From: Anaerolinea sp.
GTDB lineage: Bacteria > Chloroflexota > Anaerolineae > Anaerolineales > Villigracilaceae
Reading direction: 5' to 3'
Assembly: GCA_020047815.1 (NCBI GenBank)
Contig: JAIFNG010000063.1
Span: 1 to 32,996 of the forward strand
DNA length: 32,996 bases
Every line of letters starts with the position of its first letter. Positions within the stretch are counted from its first letter, which is position 1. Position numbers and translations under genes: made by a program. This document shows positions 14,884-22,719 of the stretch, piece after piece. Under the pieces are notes generated by a model, which saw only the letters and a list, made by a program, of their open reading frames with translations, was not told the DNA's origin and did no database searches.

Positions 14884-15573
14884 ATGTATTTCAGTCCAAC
14901 TTACTTAATCTACATGATCCCCGCCTTCATTTTGATGGCACTCACATCATGGTATGTTAAATCAGCATATAACAAATGGAGCCGCGTGCAAGCCCAAAGC
15001 CGCCTGACAGGCGCGCAAGCCGCACAGCGCTTAATGTCCACGGCCGGCATGTACGGCGTACAAATTCAAGGTACGCCAGGCAACCTGACCGACCACTACG
15101 ATCCGCGCAACAAGACCCTCTATCTCTCACAAGGGGTTGCCAATGTGGCATCCGTTGCATCACTGGCCATTGCGGCGCATGAACTCGGGCATGCCCAACA
15201 GGACGCGGAGGATTATTTTCCGCTTCGTTTCCGCTCTGCGCTTGTACCGATGGTTAACATTGGGTCAAACCTGGGCTGGATATTAATTATGATCGGCTTA
15301 TTCCTGAACTTCACCCAGCTGGCCTGGCTGGGTGTGGTGGTCTTCGCAGGCGGAGCGGTATTTGCCCTTGCCACCCTGCCCGTGGAATTTGACGCCTCAG
15401 CCCGCGCCAAGCAGCTGCTGGTGCAAACGGGCATTATCCAAAGCGAACAGGAACAACGCGGCGTCAACGCAGTATTGAATGCCGCCGCGCTGACCTATGT
15501 TGCGGGTTTGGTGACTGCCATTATGCAATTGCTGTATTATGTATCCCTTGTCAGCGGCAGAAGCCGGGACTAA
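14884..15573 (+). CDS. YugP-type membrane zinc metallopeptidase
   Basis: A 229-aa membrane protein of the putative neutral zinc metallopeptidase family typified by Bacillus YugP. It has an N-terminal helix (about 3-20), then AAQRLMSTAGMYGVQIQ and DHYDPRNKTLYLS. The zinc site is H99-E100-x-x-H103 in AAHELGHAQQDAEDY. Two or three membrane helices follow (about 118-165), then EFDASARAKQLL, which supplies the third ligand region, and a final helix. Length fits the family (about 225-235). GGAGGT (14874-14879) sets the ATG at 14884. The physiological substrate is not known. Confidence 0.9.
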   Translation: MYFSPTYLIYMIPAFILMALTSWYVKSAYNKWSRVQAQSRLTGAQAAQRLMSTAGMYGVQIQGTPGNLTDHYDPRNKTLYLSQGVANVASVASLAIAAHELGHAQQDAEDYFPLRFRSALVPMVNIGSNLGWILIMIGLFLNFTQLAWLGVVVFAGGAVFALATLPVEFDASARAKQLLVQTGIIQSEQEQRGVNAVLNAAALTYVAGLVTAIMQLLYYVSLVSGRSRD

Positions 15574-15656
15574 AAAAGCAGTAATGAATGCAGGCGCGAC
15601 CGCGCCAGGATCAATACGTCTTATCCTGTTTGGTTGAATATGGATTTAATCCAGCA

Positions 15657-15694
15657 CCGCCCAAATACCTGAACGAATATGGGTGTTTGGGCGG
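15657..15694 (+). terminator. Hairpin after the zinc peptidase gene
   Basis: CCGCCCAAATACC (15657-15669) pairs with GGTGTTTGGGCGG (15682-15694) over 13 bp with one G/T wobble and a 12-base loop. A short T-run follows (TTTGG). It lies about 85 bases after the peptidase stop. A smaller GGCGCG-AC-CGCGCC palindrome is at 15593-15606. Confidence 0.55.
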
Positions 15695-15780
15695 TTTGGA
15701 ATCCATAGCCTGTTGACAGGTATAATGGCGGCTGAACGCCATACTGAGCAGCGGATAAATTTCCCGAAAATGTGAAGCTT

Positions 15781-16197
15781 ATGGATAAAAACAAAATTCA
15801 CAGGAAATTGATCGCTATTTGCGGAATGGACTGTCATCTCTGCAGTGCATATAAAAGGGAGAAGAACGGCTGCCTTGGATGTCGGGCTGAAATTGGCTCA
15901 AGGCTGGATTATTGTAATAGATGTAAAATTAGAAATTGCGAAAGGGCGGTAAATGGGAACTTATTATTTTGTTTTCAATGCGAATCCTATCCATGTAAAT
16001 TGATCAAGCATATCGATAAAAGATACAGGACAAAATACCGGATGGGTATGATCGAAAATTTGGAATTAATAAAGCATTCCGGCATACGAAAATTTTTATT
16101 GAATGAGGAAACAAAATGGACTTGTCCCCGGTGTGGGAAAATATTATGTGTTCATAAGCCGCATTGCTTAAATTGCCAATACACCTGGCGCCAATGA
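15781..16197 (+). CDS. Cys-rich DUF3795-like protein
   Basis: A 138-aa cytoplasmic protein very rich in cysteine. It contains ICGMDCHLCSAY, NGCLGCRAE, YCNRCKIRNCE and FCFQCESYPC, then a C-terminal CPRCG...CLNC pair. The first part matches the layout of DUF3795 proteins (CGLDC-x-x-C ... GC-x-GC ... C-x-x-C). The final two CxxC pairs look like an added zinc ribbon. The function is unknown; metal binding is likely. The start is uncertain: ATG 15781, or GTG 15772 just upstream, neither with a ribosome site. Base composition is clearly more AT-rich than the neighbours, as in the next gene, suggesting transfer. Confidence 0.68.
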   Translation: MDKNKIHRKLIAICGMDCHLCSAYKREKNGCLGCRAEIGSRLDYCNRCKIRNCERAVNGNLLFCFQCESYPCKLIKHIDKRYRTKYRMGMIENLELIKHSGIRKFLLNEETKWTCPRCGKILCVHKPHCLNCQYTWRQ

Positions 16198-16342
16198 TCC
16201 ATAGCATATAATAAATGACGCCCTGCTTCGTGTCCGGTAGAAACCACATTCTTTCACCTGCCGGCATCACTTTTGACGACCATGGTGCAGGCCATCGGGT
16301 GGTTGTACCAAACACTGCTGTAAGAAAAACTGAGGTTGCAAT

Positions 16343-16846
16343 ATGGAACCATTTCACGAATATATAAATGAATACAAAAAACAAATGGAAAAAGGATGTA
16401 TTAATAAGGCATATAAGGGGCTGATGGAATATGTCCTGAGTTTGAGGAAATATTTTAAGAACAAATATCCTGATCATTTTGTGTCCGGGAGCGTATATTT
16501 TGGGTATATGGATATGACATATTTTTCATTTTATCCAGGCTCAATCGGGGATAGGGAATTAAAAATTGCAATCGTATTGATCCATGAATCAATGAGGTTT
16601 GAAGTATGGCTGGCGGGATATAACAAACAGGTTCAATCCAAATACTGGAAAATGTTCAAGGAAAGCAGCTGGAATAAGTATCACATCGTGCCAACAACAA
16701 AAGGCGCCGATTCCATTCTTGAACACACATTGGTGAAAGATCCGGATTTTTGTGATCTGGAAAAATTAACTAAACAAATAGAAAAGGGGACCATGAAATT
16801 CATTGAGGATGTCGAGAGTTTCCTGTCAAAGGAAAAAATGTCCTGA
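16343..16846 (+). CDS. DUF7000-like small cytoplasmic protein
   Basis: A 167-aa soluble protein beginning MEPFHEYINEYKKQMEKG. Conserved-looking segments are AYKGLMEYVLSLRKYFKNKYP, SGSVYFGYMDMTYFSFYP, KIAIVLIHESMRFEVWLAGYN, and KYHIVPTTKGADSILEH. I relate this to proteins of a domain of unknown function (DUF7000) seen in Firmicutes and Bacteroidetes, from memory and without a search. There is no catalytic motif I can name. GAGG (16332-16335) lies 7 bases before the ATG. The gene is strongly AT-rich relative to its neighbours, and with the DUF3795-like gene it forms a likely acquired pair. Confidence 0.6.
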   Translation: MEPFHEYINEYKKQMEKGCINKAYKGLMEYVLSLRKYFKNKYPDHFVSGSVYFGYMDMTYFSFYPGSIGDRELKIAIVLIHESMRFEVWLAGYNKQVQSKYWKMFKESSWNKYHIVPTTKGADSILEHTLVKDPDFCDLEKLTKQIEKGTMKFIEDVESFLSKEKMS

Positions 16847-17063
16847 TGACACACGGCTTGCGGCAAAAGATAATAATAAATGATTCAGATGGTTCGTAAA
16901 AAATAGCGGCATAAACAAGCCAGTGACGAGCTTCAAATCTCGCTGCCATCGATACGGCCAAATTAAATGCACTGGATGGATGGTGTAGGCGATTTTGACA
17001 ACCCCGATTTTAGCGATCCCAAGTCCTCATATATGTTCGATGAATTGAATAAGATACTCCTAT

Positions 17064-17078
17064 CCTATGCGGCATAGG
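17064..17078. repeat. 15-base dyad, operator-like
   Basis: CCTATGC and GCATAGG are perfect complements around a single central G. The near-zero loop makes an RNA hairpin unlikely and a protein-binding site on DNA more plausible. No regulator gene is adjacent. Confidence 0.35.
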
Positions 17079-17220
17079 TTTTCTCCGGTTACGCCAGCCG
17101 CCAATGAACAGCAATAAGGGAGAAGTACTCCGAACTTGAAAATTGACCTGAACCAGGGTAAATGGGTCCGAGCGGGCAGCATTTGGTGTTGTTCTTTTTT
17201 ACTGTCATATTTTCCACCCC

Positions 17221-17359
17221 GGCAGGTTGTATCTTGTATCTGGGTTGTATTGTTTCCTGATTTTGGTACAACTTTGTGGTTGTATCTTGTATCCCTTTCT
17301 TTAAAAAGGGATACAAGATACAACCATTTAATACCGGAAAAATTGGCAGGTTGTATCTT
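17221..17359. repeat. TTGTATC heptamer cluster with 22-bp perfect inverted repeat
   Basis: The heptamer TTGTATC occurs as a tandem pair at 17227-17240, a tandem pair at 17280-17293, a tandem pair in inverse orientation at 17310-17323, and a single copy at 17351-17357, with one near copy at 17245-17251. The two central pairs form a perfect 22-bp inverted repeat (17277-17298 with 17305-17326, loop CTTTAA). A 15-base direct repeat, GGCAGGTTGTATCTT, flanks it at 17221-17235 and 17345-17359. It could be a protein-binding array, a structured RNA or a small non-autonomous element; the sequence does not decide. Confidence 0.75.
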
Positions 17360-17591
17360 CATGTTTTTCGCGAAAAATCGTAAAACCATTGCAGGCAGGG
17401 CCAAAATCGACCTTCTGCGACTTGCAGGGTTTGACCAGAAAAGCTGCATAGCCATTTATCTGTGGGAATGTTAAAAAGCAGCAGTCCCGGCGGATGATTC
17501 GTTGGGTTTTTCGGTAAGGCGGGCACTTTTTATCCCACATCCATCCACATTCACCCATATTTGCGTCATCCTTTACCTCACTTCCCAAGTG

Positions 17592-17597
17592 TATAAT
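17592..17597 (+). promoter_or_regulatory. -10 box 8 bases before the flippase-like gene
   Basis: TATAAT at 17592-17597, ATG at 17606, no ribosome site between. This fits a leaderless transcript or a misplaced start. No good -35 is seen. Confidence 0.45.
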
Positions 17598-17605
17598 CAC
17601 CTGTA

Positions 17606-18622
17606 ATGAGAAAATTGTTTGTCATATTCATTCTTATTCTTGGTGTTGCCGTGGTGGCGATCAGTTTCAGTGAACTGGAAACGATCATGTCCACCCTGCG
17701 AAAGGCGCACCTGACCTTTTTCATGATCGCCATTCTGGTGCAGTTTATCTGGTTCCTTACCACTGCGCGCATGTATCAATCCATTTTTCATTTGTTGGGG
17801 GTGCATGAAGCCACGCTGACGTTGAGCCGAATTGCCACGGCAGCGAATTTTATTAATGTGGTCGCACCTACGGCAGGGGTGGGAGGGATTGCCCTCTTTG
17901 CTTCAGAGGCACGCAGGCGCGGACATCCTGCCGGAAAGATCACCGTTGCCGCCGCCTTGTTCCTGCTGCTCGACCAGGCTGCATTTCTGGTGATCCTGGC
18001 GTTGGGATTGGTTGTGCTTGTCCGCCGCAATGACCTGGATGCCAGTGAAATTTCCGCTTCACTTCTTCTGCTTGGTATTGCCATTTCCTATGCCTTCATT
18101 TTATATCTCGGGTATCGTTCAGAGGAAAAACTTGGGAACCTGTTGGCAAAGGTCGCGCGCGGGGTCAACCGCTTTGTAAGGTTTTTCGGCAGGAGGAAGG
18201 AATATTTAAGTGAAACCCGCGCACACGAATTCGCGCATGAAGTTGCTGAAGGTTTTTCCGGTCTCACTGAAAAACCTTCGAGTTTACTGCGTCCCATCCT
18301 GTGGGGAATTTTTGATAAGGTCCTGCTGATGTGCGTTTTGATCTGTGCCTTCTTATCGTTCGAGGTTCCATTCTCCACTGGCACCATTGTCGCGGGTTTT
18401 TCTCTCGCTTATCTTTTCCTGATCGTATCGCCTACGCCATCGGGCATTGGTGTGGTGGAAGCTCTCATGCCCATCGCGCTCACCTCATTGAACGTGGGTT
18501 GGAGTCAGTCAGTCCTGATCACGCTTACCTATCGCACTGTTACTTTTTGGATTCCGTTTGGAGTTGGTGCGTGGGCCTTCCGTACGCTGCATACAGCCGG
18601 CGAACAACCCGCCTCAATTTGA
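17606..18622 (+). CDS. LPG-synthase-type transmembrane protein (flippase-like domain)
   Basis: A 338-aa integral membrane protein with about eight helices, of the lysylphosphatidylglycerol-synthase TM/UPF0104 family. Family marks are ATAANFINVVAPTAGVGGIALFASEARRRGHPAG and AYLFLIVSPTPSGIGVVEALMPIAL. It has only the membrane (flippase-like) part and lacks the catalytic GNAT-like domain of MprF. Members are thought to move lipids or lipid-linked sugars; the substrate is unknown. The start is ATG 17606 with TATAAT 8 bases upstream and no ribosome site, so the mRNA may be leaderless. The helicase gene follows after 2 bases, implying co-expression. A second member lies at 28631. Confidence 0.85.
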   Translation: MRKLFVIFILILGVAVVAISFSELETIMSTLRKAHLTFFMIAILVQFIWFLTTARMYQSIFHLLGVHEATLTLSRIATAANFINVVAPTAGVGGIALFASEARRRGHPAGKITVAAALFLLLDQAAFLVILALGLVVLVRRNDLDASEISASLLLLGIAISYAFILYLGYRSEEKLGNLLAKVARGVNRFVRFFGRRKEYLSETRAHEFAHEVAEGFSGLTEKPSSLLRPILWGIFDKVLLMCVLICAFLSFEVPFSTGTIVAGFSLAYLFLIVSPTPSGIGVVEALMPIALTSLNVGWSQSVLITLTYRTVTFWIPFGVGAWAFRTLHTAGEQPASI

Positions 18623-18624
18623 CC

Positions 18625-21189
18625 ATGATTCAATCTCTCCTTGATTTCTGGAAACGAGATGAACAAACTGCGCCGAATTTTTCTGCGTGGAAAACCACCC
18701 CACCCCGTGCCGCACAAACTCACCCATTCCCGGTGGATCTGCAGGATCCGCTGCGGGAAGCCTTATCCACCCGGGGCATTTCCTTTCTCTACTCCCATCA
18801 ACTCGCGGCGTGGACTCATTCCCGCGCCGGAAAAAATATCATCCTCGCTACAGGCACTGCCAGCGGCAAGACACTTGCATACAACCTGCCGGTCTTCTCT
18901 GCATTGATCGAAAACCAGGACTCGCGCGCGTTATATCTTTTTCCAACCAAGGCACTCGCACAGGATCAATTCTCGGGTATTACTGATCAGTTTTCAGTGT
19001 TACGAACATTGACCAGTGACCGCTTTTCACTTACTACCGGAATTTATGACGGAGACACCCCGCAATCCTCCCGTTCCGCCATTCGCAAGAACGCGCGCAT
19101 CATCCTCTCCAACCCCGACATGCTGCACACAGGTATCCTCCCGCACCATTCCAATTGGAGCGACTTTTTTAGCAGCCTAAAATTCATCGTGATCGACGAA
19201 GCCCATACCTATCGGGGAGTCTTTGGCTCTCATGTTGCCAACGTTATCCGCCGATTGAAACGGGTTGCAAATTTTTACGGGGCAAAACCGCAATTCATTC
19301 TTGCATCTGCCACGATCGGGAACCCCAAAGAACTTGCCGAAACCTTGATCGAAGCAGGTGTGGAATTAATTGACAACGACGGCTCTTCGCGCGGCGAACG
19401 TCACTTTATGATCTACAACCCGCCCGTCACCGATCCCGCGCTTGGGCTGCGGAAAAGCAGCCTGATTGAAAGTGTGAGACTGGCAAATGATGTGTTCACT
19501 CACAATATACAATCGGTTGTGTTTGCCAGAACACGACGAAGCGTGGAAATTATTCTGACCTACCTGCAGGGGCAATTGTGGGAGGGAAAAAGTAAAAGGG
19601 AAACCCCTGCTCATTTTGCCTCAGCTGCCAACCCAATTCGAGGCTACCGTTCCGGTTACCTCCCTCATCAACGCCGTGAGATCGAACAAGGCTTGCGTGA
19701 TGGCACCGTCAAGACTGTGGTGGCAACGAATGCCCTTGAACTGGGGATCGACATTGGGGGATTGGGCGCGGCGATCCTTGTCGGGTATCCCGGCACCATT
19801 GCAAGTGTGCGCCAGCAAGCGGGCAGGGCGGGACGCGGAGATGCTCCCGCAGTGTCGGTCATGGTCGTGTCATCCAATCCACTGGACCAGTTTCTCGCAC
19901 ACCATCCAGATTATTTCTTCGGCAGCTCACCTGAGCAGGCACTGGTCAACCCGGATCATTTATTGATCCTGCTTGAACATTTGCGCTGTGCGATGTTTGA
20001 ACTTCCCTTTCAAAAGAACGAAGGCTTTGGCAGTATCCCGGGCGAACTTGTGGAGGAATACCTTGAGTTCATGGTCGCCAGTCAGGATGCGCATTTTTCC
20101 AATGAAAAATATTATTGGATGAAGGATCAATACCCTGCCGCGAATATTTCGCTGCGCTCGGCATCACCGCAAAGTGTTGTCTTGCAAAGCGTGACCGAGG
20201 ACGGCAGATCAATAACCATTGGCACAGTGGATGGCGAAAGTGCCGCGTGGATGGTCCACCCCGGCGCGATCTACATGCACGAGGGTCAGCAATACTTTGT
20301 GCAGGAGTACGATATTGATAATCGCATTGCACAATTGATCCCCGTCGGGTTGGATTATTACACCGAGGCCCAGCGCAATTCCGAAATCACCGTCACCAAT
20401 GAAATCGAGCGCGAAACCCTTTCAGCGTGTGATAAAGCGCATGGCGAGATCCAGGTCACTACACAGGTGGTCGGATATAAAAAACTACGCTGGTTCACAT
20501 TTGAGAATTTGGGGGAGGAAGTCCTGGACATGCCGCCATCCGATTTGCAGACCACTGGTTACTGGCTCTCGCTGTCCGAGGTGGCGCTTTCCAGACTGCG
20601 CGAAGCTGGCAGTTGGTCAAATGACCGGAATATTTATGGCTCTGACTGGGCGCGTATCCGCGACCGGGTGCGCGCGCGTGATAAATATCAATGTCAGGTT
20701 TGCGGCACGATCGAAACAGACCGACAGCATGATGTCCATCACAAGACCCCTTTTCGCGCATTCACATCCATTGAGGAAGCCAACCGTATTGAAAACCTGA
20801 CCACACTCTGTAAAACCTGTCACCGCAAAGTGGAACAAAATGTACGTATCCGCAGCGGGCTGGCCGGGCTGGGCTTTGTGTTGGGCAACCTTGCGCCGCT
20901 CTTTTTGATGTGTGACCCGCGCGACCTTGGCATATTTATCGACCCCGCCTGGAAATCTGCAGGCGGACTGCCTACGGTCGTCCTATATGACCTTGTCCCG
21001 GCGGGAATTGGTTTCAGCCAGAAATTGTTTGAAATCCATGCTGTATTAATGCGGCGCGCTCTTGAACTGGTCAGCGAATGTGAATGCGAAGATGGCTGCC
21101 CCTCTTGCGTAGGTCCCGGTGGAGAGAATGGCATGGGTGGAAAACAGGAAACCCTGGAGATATTAAAAGAACTGGTGCTCAACAAATAA
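18625..21189 (+). CDS. MrfA/YprA-like DEAH helicase with DUF1998 tail and embedded HNH domain
   Basis: An 854-aa superfamily 2 helicase. Motif I is ATGTASGKTLAYN (about 74-86), the DEAH box is VIDEAHTYRG (about 190-199), SAT is ASATIGNP, and motif VI is QQAGRAGRG (about 395-403). The C-terminal zinc-binding tail has Cys819, 821, 825 and 828 (CECEDGCPSC), as in the MrfA DNA-repair helicases. Between the helicase core and that tail is an HNH nuclease-like insert: C690-x-x-C693, His705-His706, Asn724, C729-x-x-C732-His733. Ordinary family members are about 750 aa, so the insert accounts for the extra length. A DNA repair or defence role is inferred. The ATG at 18625 is used; the frame is open upstream but overlaps the flippase-like gene. 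A terminator follows. Confidence 0.88.
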   Translation: MIQSLLDFWKRDEQTAPNFSAWKTTPPRAAQTHPFPVDLQDPLREALSTRGISFLYSHQLAAWTHSRAGKNIILATGTASGKTLAYNLPVFSALIENQDSRALYLFPTKALAQDQFSGITDQFSVLRTLTSDRFSLTTGIYDGDTPQSSRSAIRKNARIILSNPDMLHTGILPHHSNWSDFFSSLKFIVIDEAHTYRGVFGSHVANVIRRLKRVANFYGAKPQFILASATIGNPKELAETLIEAGVELIDNDGSSRGERHFMIYNPPVTDPALGLRKSSLIESVRLANDVFTHNIQSVVFARTRRSVEIILTYLQGQLWEGKSKRETPAHFASAANPIRGYRSGYLPHQRREIEQGLRDGTVKTVVATNALELGIDIGGLGAAILVGYPGTIASVRQQAGRAGRGDAPAVSVMVVSSNPLDQFLAHHPDYFFGSSPEQALVNPDHLLILLEHLRCAMFELPFQKNEGFGSIPGELVEEYLEFMVASQDAHFSNEKYYWMKDQYPAANISLRSASPQSVVLQSVTEDGRSITIGTVDGESAAWMVHPGAIYMHEGQQYFVQEYDIDNRIAQLIPVGLDYYTEAQRNSEITVTNEIERETLSACDKAHGEIQVTTQVVGYKKLRWFTFENLGEEVLDMPPSDLQTTGYWLSLSEVALSRLREAGSWSNDRNIYGSDWARIRDRVRARDKYQCQVCGTIETDRQHDVHHKTPFRAFTSIEEANRIENLTTLCKTCHRKVEQNVRIRSGLAGLGFVLGNLAPLFLMCDPRDLGIFIDPAWKSAGGLPTVVLYDLVPAGIGFSQKLFEIHAVLMRRALELVSECECEDGCPSCVGPGGENGMGGKQETLEILKELVLNK

Positions 21190-21199
21190 GAAACATTAA

Positions 21200-21237
21200 A
21201 AACAAAAAGTCCTGCCAAAAGACAGGGCTTTTTGTTT
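21200..21237. terminator. Bidirectional terminator, helicase versus pilin
   Basis: AAACAAAAAGTCCTG (21200-21214) pairs with CAGGGCTTTTTGTTT (21223-21237) over 15 bp with one G/T wobble, 8-base loop. T-runs are present on both strands. It lies between the convergent helicase and pilin genes. Confidence 0.85.
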
Positions 21238-21253
21238 AAGTAATGGGTGTGAA

Positions 21254-21409
21254 TTACACACTGCTGAGGCTGGAGTTCACTTTGCTGAACACATTGCCGA
21301 TGATTGGTCCGAGGATCATGAGCGCCGCAATAACGACAATAGCAACTAAAACGAGAATCAACGCGTACTCAACAAGTCCCTGGCCTTTTTCTTTGGGGGC
21401 GAATAATAT
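21254..21409 (-). CDS. Flp-type (type IVb) pilin, apparent ATA start
   Basis: A 51-aa Flp/Fap-family pilin. It has a short basic leader ending KEKGQ, then GLVEYALILVLVAIVVIAAL with the invariant Glu5 of the mature pilin, and an end GNVFSKVNSSLSSV. Prepilin peptidase would cut before GLVEYA or nearby. A strong ribosome site GAAAGGAG (complement of 21419-21426) is 9 bases before an ATA codon at 21409, exactly where family members have ATG. The frame upstream is open to a TAA but contains no ATG, GTG or TTG. Thus either the rare ATA start is used or the start codon is mutated. No other tad genes are near. A 1.6-kb IS element lies 98 bases upstream. Confidence 0.75.
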   Translation of the reverse strand: MLFAPKEKGQGLVEYALILVLVAIVVIAALMILGPIIGNVFSKVNSSLSSV

Positions 21410-21463
21410 TGGATTTTTCTCCTTTCTATAGATTTTCTTAGGTTAATTTCCTGTGATGTTTCT

Positions 21464-21491
21464 ATTTTACTCTTTATACCTTAAAAGGCAA
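21464..21491 (-). promoter_or_regulatory. Promoter candidate for the pilin gene
   Basis: On the - strand, TTGCCT (21491-21486), 16-base spacer, TAAAAT (21469-21464). It lies between the pilin and the IS element, so the insertion would leave the core promoter intact. Confidence 0.4.
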
Positions 21492-21498
21492 GCAGCTT

Positions 21499-21507
21499 GG
21501 GGTGATT
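21499..21507 (+). repeat. Left 9-bp target duplication of the IS element
   Basis: GGGGTGATT, identical to 23118-23126 on the other side of the element. Confidence 0.9.
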
Positions 21508-21529
21508 GGGTGTGGTCTAAAGTTTCGGG
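21508..21529 (+). repeat. IS left terminal inverted repeat
   Basis: 22 bp starting GGGTGTGGTCTAAAG and ending TTCGGG; perfect complement of 23096-23117. Identity stops right after this point. Confidence 0.92.
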
Positions 21530-22719
21530 GGATCTTTACGTTGGTAAAGGGACTTGCCGAATTTGAAATTTCTCCAAGGATTGGATTTTGGTTTTTTTGG
21601 ATCCAAAGCAGCATCCAATAAATGGTCTCCTGAATTCAATTTTTCCTGAAGGATGAGGCGTATCGCTTCATCGCCAGTAATGACTTTCGCGGGAGCCGCT
21701 TCAGGTTTCTTCAACTTCTGCTTGCGAATACCAGCCTCGACCTTAGGCCACTCTTCCTGCCAACGATCAGAACATATGATGTTTCGCAAAGCCAGCATCG
21801 GATTCACATGCTGCTCCGCCCAATGCATCCCGGCACCTTTCAAGCGTGCTTCTACCACGAGCTTGTTGCCACTCTCCACGATCCCGCTTCCGATCGGCCA
21901 ACCCTGGGCTTGAAAAGTCGGGTATTGGATTTGACTTTCACGCTTTTTCAAATATGCATGGTTGCCTGTGATCGACTTCGCCTCCGGATATTTCTTCTGT
22001 AGTTTCTGCGTCTCCAGCAACAATTTCTTTGGACCTTCATGTTTCAATTGGTGCAAATGTTCTTTCAACCAGGTCTTGCTTTCTTCTGTACGTTCTCCAT
22101 ATAGAAACTCGCCCACCGGGTTGATGTGTTCTGCTGCGTGCGCAAAATCCAGGATGCGCACTGCATGCCGACAATGATAGTCCGTGAAACTTTGCAGCCA
22201 TTCCGCCCCATCCATTACCGCCGCCACCGCTTTTGCATTTTGCACTCCCCGCCGATGCATTTCTCCCAAACTGGCCGTTTCAAACTCCACTGAGCTCATT
22301 TTCCTCGAAAAATAACTCAAATTCCGCGTGTGTACAACCATTTCTCCCTTTTCCTGCACCGCGGGCTGCACTTCTCCGATCACCAGCGTTCTTACTTCTG
22401 CCCATAACCCATGTATTAACGGCACCATGGCACCATCCGCACTGATCTGCAGTTTATCCGGGTGAACTGTTGCGCGTGGCATTTTTTTCTGCAACCACTC
22501 TACTTCTTCCTTTTGCATTTCTTCATAGACCGACCCGGCTTTCTCTGCGTTCCTTTGGCTGACGATCTTGCTCACTTTGATCCCCGTGAATTCTCCAAAC
22601 ATTTCTACCGCCCTTCTGAATGGCATCCAGCTTGATACTCTCACCAGTTGCTCATGCCCTTTCGGCGTCAGCTTCCCCGGCAATAATTCCAATTCTTCAT
22701 CGAGGGGGAAAAATCCCAT
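21517..22719 (-). CDS. ISKra4-like transposase, C-terminal frame (orfB)
   Basis: Up to 400 aa, the catalytic part of the transposase. A DDE-type triad is suggested by Asp95 in ISADGAMVPL, Asp191 in LDFAHAAEHI (or Asp170 in MDGAEW), and Glu282 in GSGIVESGNKLV. The C-terminus is basic (Lys/Pro-rich). The frame overlaps orfA by 23 bases and is in the +1 frame relative to it. Its first ATG (22719) lies inside the end of orfA without a good ribosome site. A fused product through the T5-C5 run (complement of about 22703-22713) would read CGHGFFPLDEE, continuing the zinc ribbon smoothly. It could be made by slippage, by translational restart, or not at all if one base was lost by mutation. Confidence 0.85.
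   Translation of the reverse strand: MGFFPLDEELELLPGKLTPKGHEQLVRVSSWMPFRRAVEMFGEFTGIKVSKIVSQRNAEKAGSVYEEMQKEEVEWLQKKMPRATVHPDKLQISADGAMVPLIHGLWAEVRTLVIGEVQPAVQEKGEMVVHTRNLSYFSRKMSSVEFETASLGEMHRRGVQNAKAVAAVMDGAEWLQSFTDYHCRHAVRILDFAHAAEHINPVGEFLYGERTEESKTWLKEHLHQLKHEGPKKLLLETQKLQKKYPEAKSITGNHAYLKKRESQIQYPTFQAQGWPIGSGIVESGNKLVVEARLKGAGMHWAEQHVNPMLALRNIICSDRWQEEWPKVEAGIRKQKLKKPEAAPAKVITGDEAIRLILQEKLNSGDHLLDAALDPKKPKSNPWRNFKFGKSLYQRKDPPKL

Larger units (their letters stand above)
16847..17605. other. Gene-poor stretch of about 760 bp
   Basis: I see no convincing protein gene here on either strand. It holds a 15-base dyad CCTATGC-G-GCATAGG (17064-17078) and the TTGTATC repeat cluster with a 22-bp palindrome (17221-17359). 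Short open frames exist (for example ATG 16967 to TAG 17077, 36 codons) but have no ribosome site. The last part carries the promoter of the next gene. It may be the eroded edge of the acquired segment to its left. Confidence 0.6.

Noticed and set aside
15713..15726. TTGACA followed by TATAAT before the DUF3795-like gene
   Set aside because: The two boxes are only 2 bases apart, so they cannot be one promoter. TATAAT alone may still act, but no -35 matches.
16215..16367. 50-codon ORF between the DUF3795-like and DUF7000-like genes
   Set aside because: No ribosome site, overlaps the next gene, no coherent composition.
16967..17077. 36-codon ORF in the gene-poor stretch
   Set aside because: No ribosome site or promoter. 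It might be a relic but cannot be supported.
17221..17359. CRISPR array
   Set aside because: Repeat unit (7 bases) and spacing do not fit, and no cas genes are present. No CRISPR was seen anywhere in the window.
17060..17474. Open frames on both strands over the TTGTATC cluster
   Set aside because: They share peptides because of the DNA palindrome, not because of coding. They have no ribosome site.
18331..18624. Open frame upstream of the helicase
   Set aside because: It overlaps the flippase-like gene in another frame and shows no helicase-family similarity.
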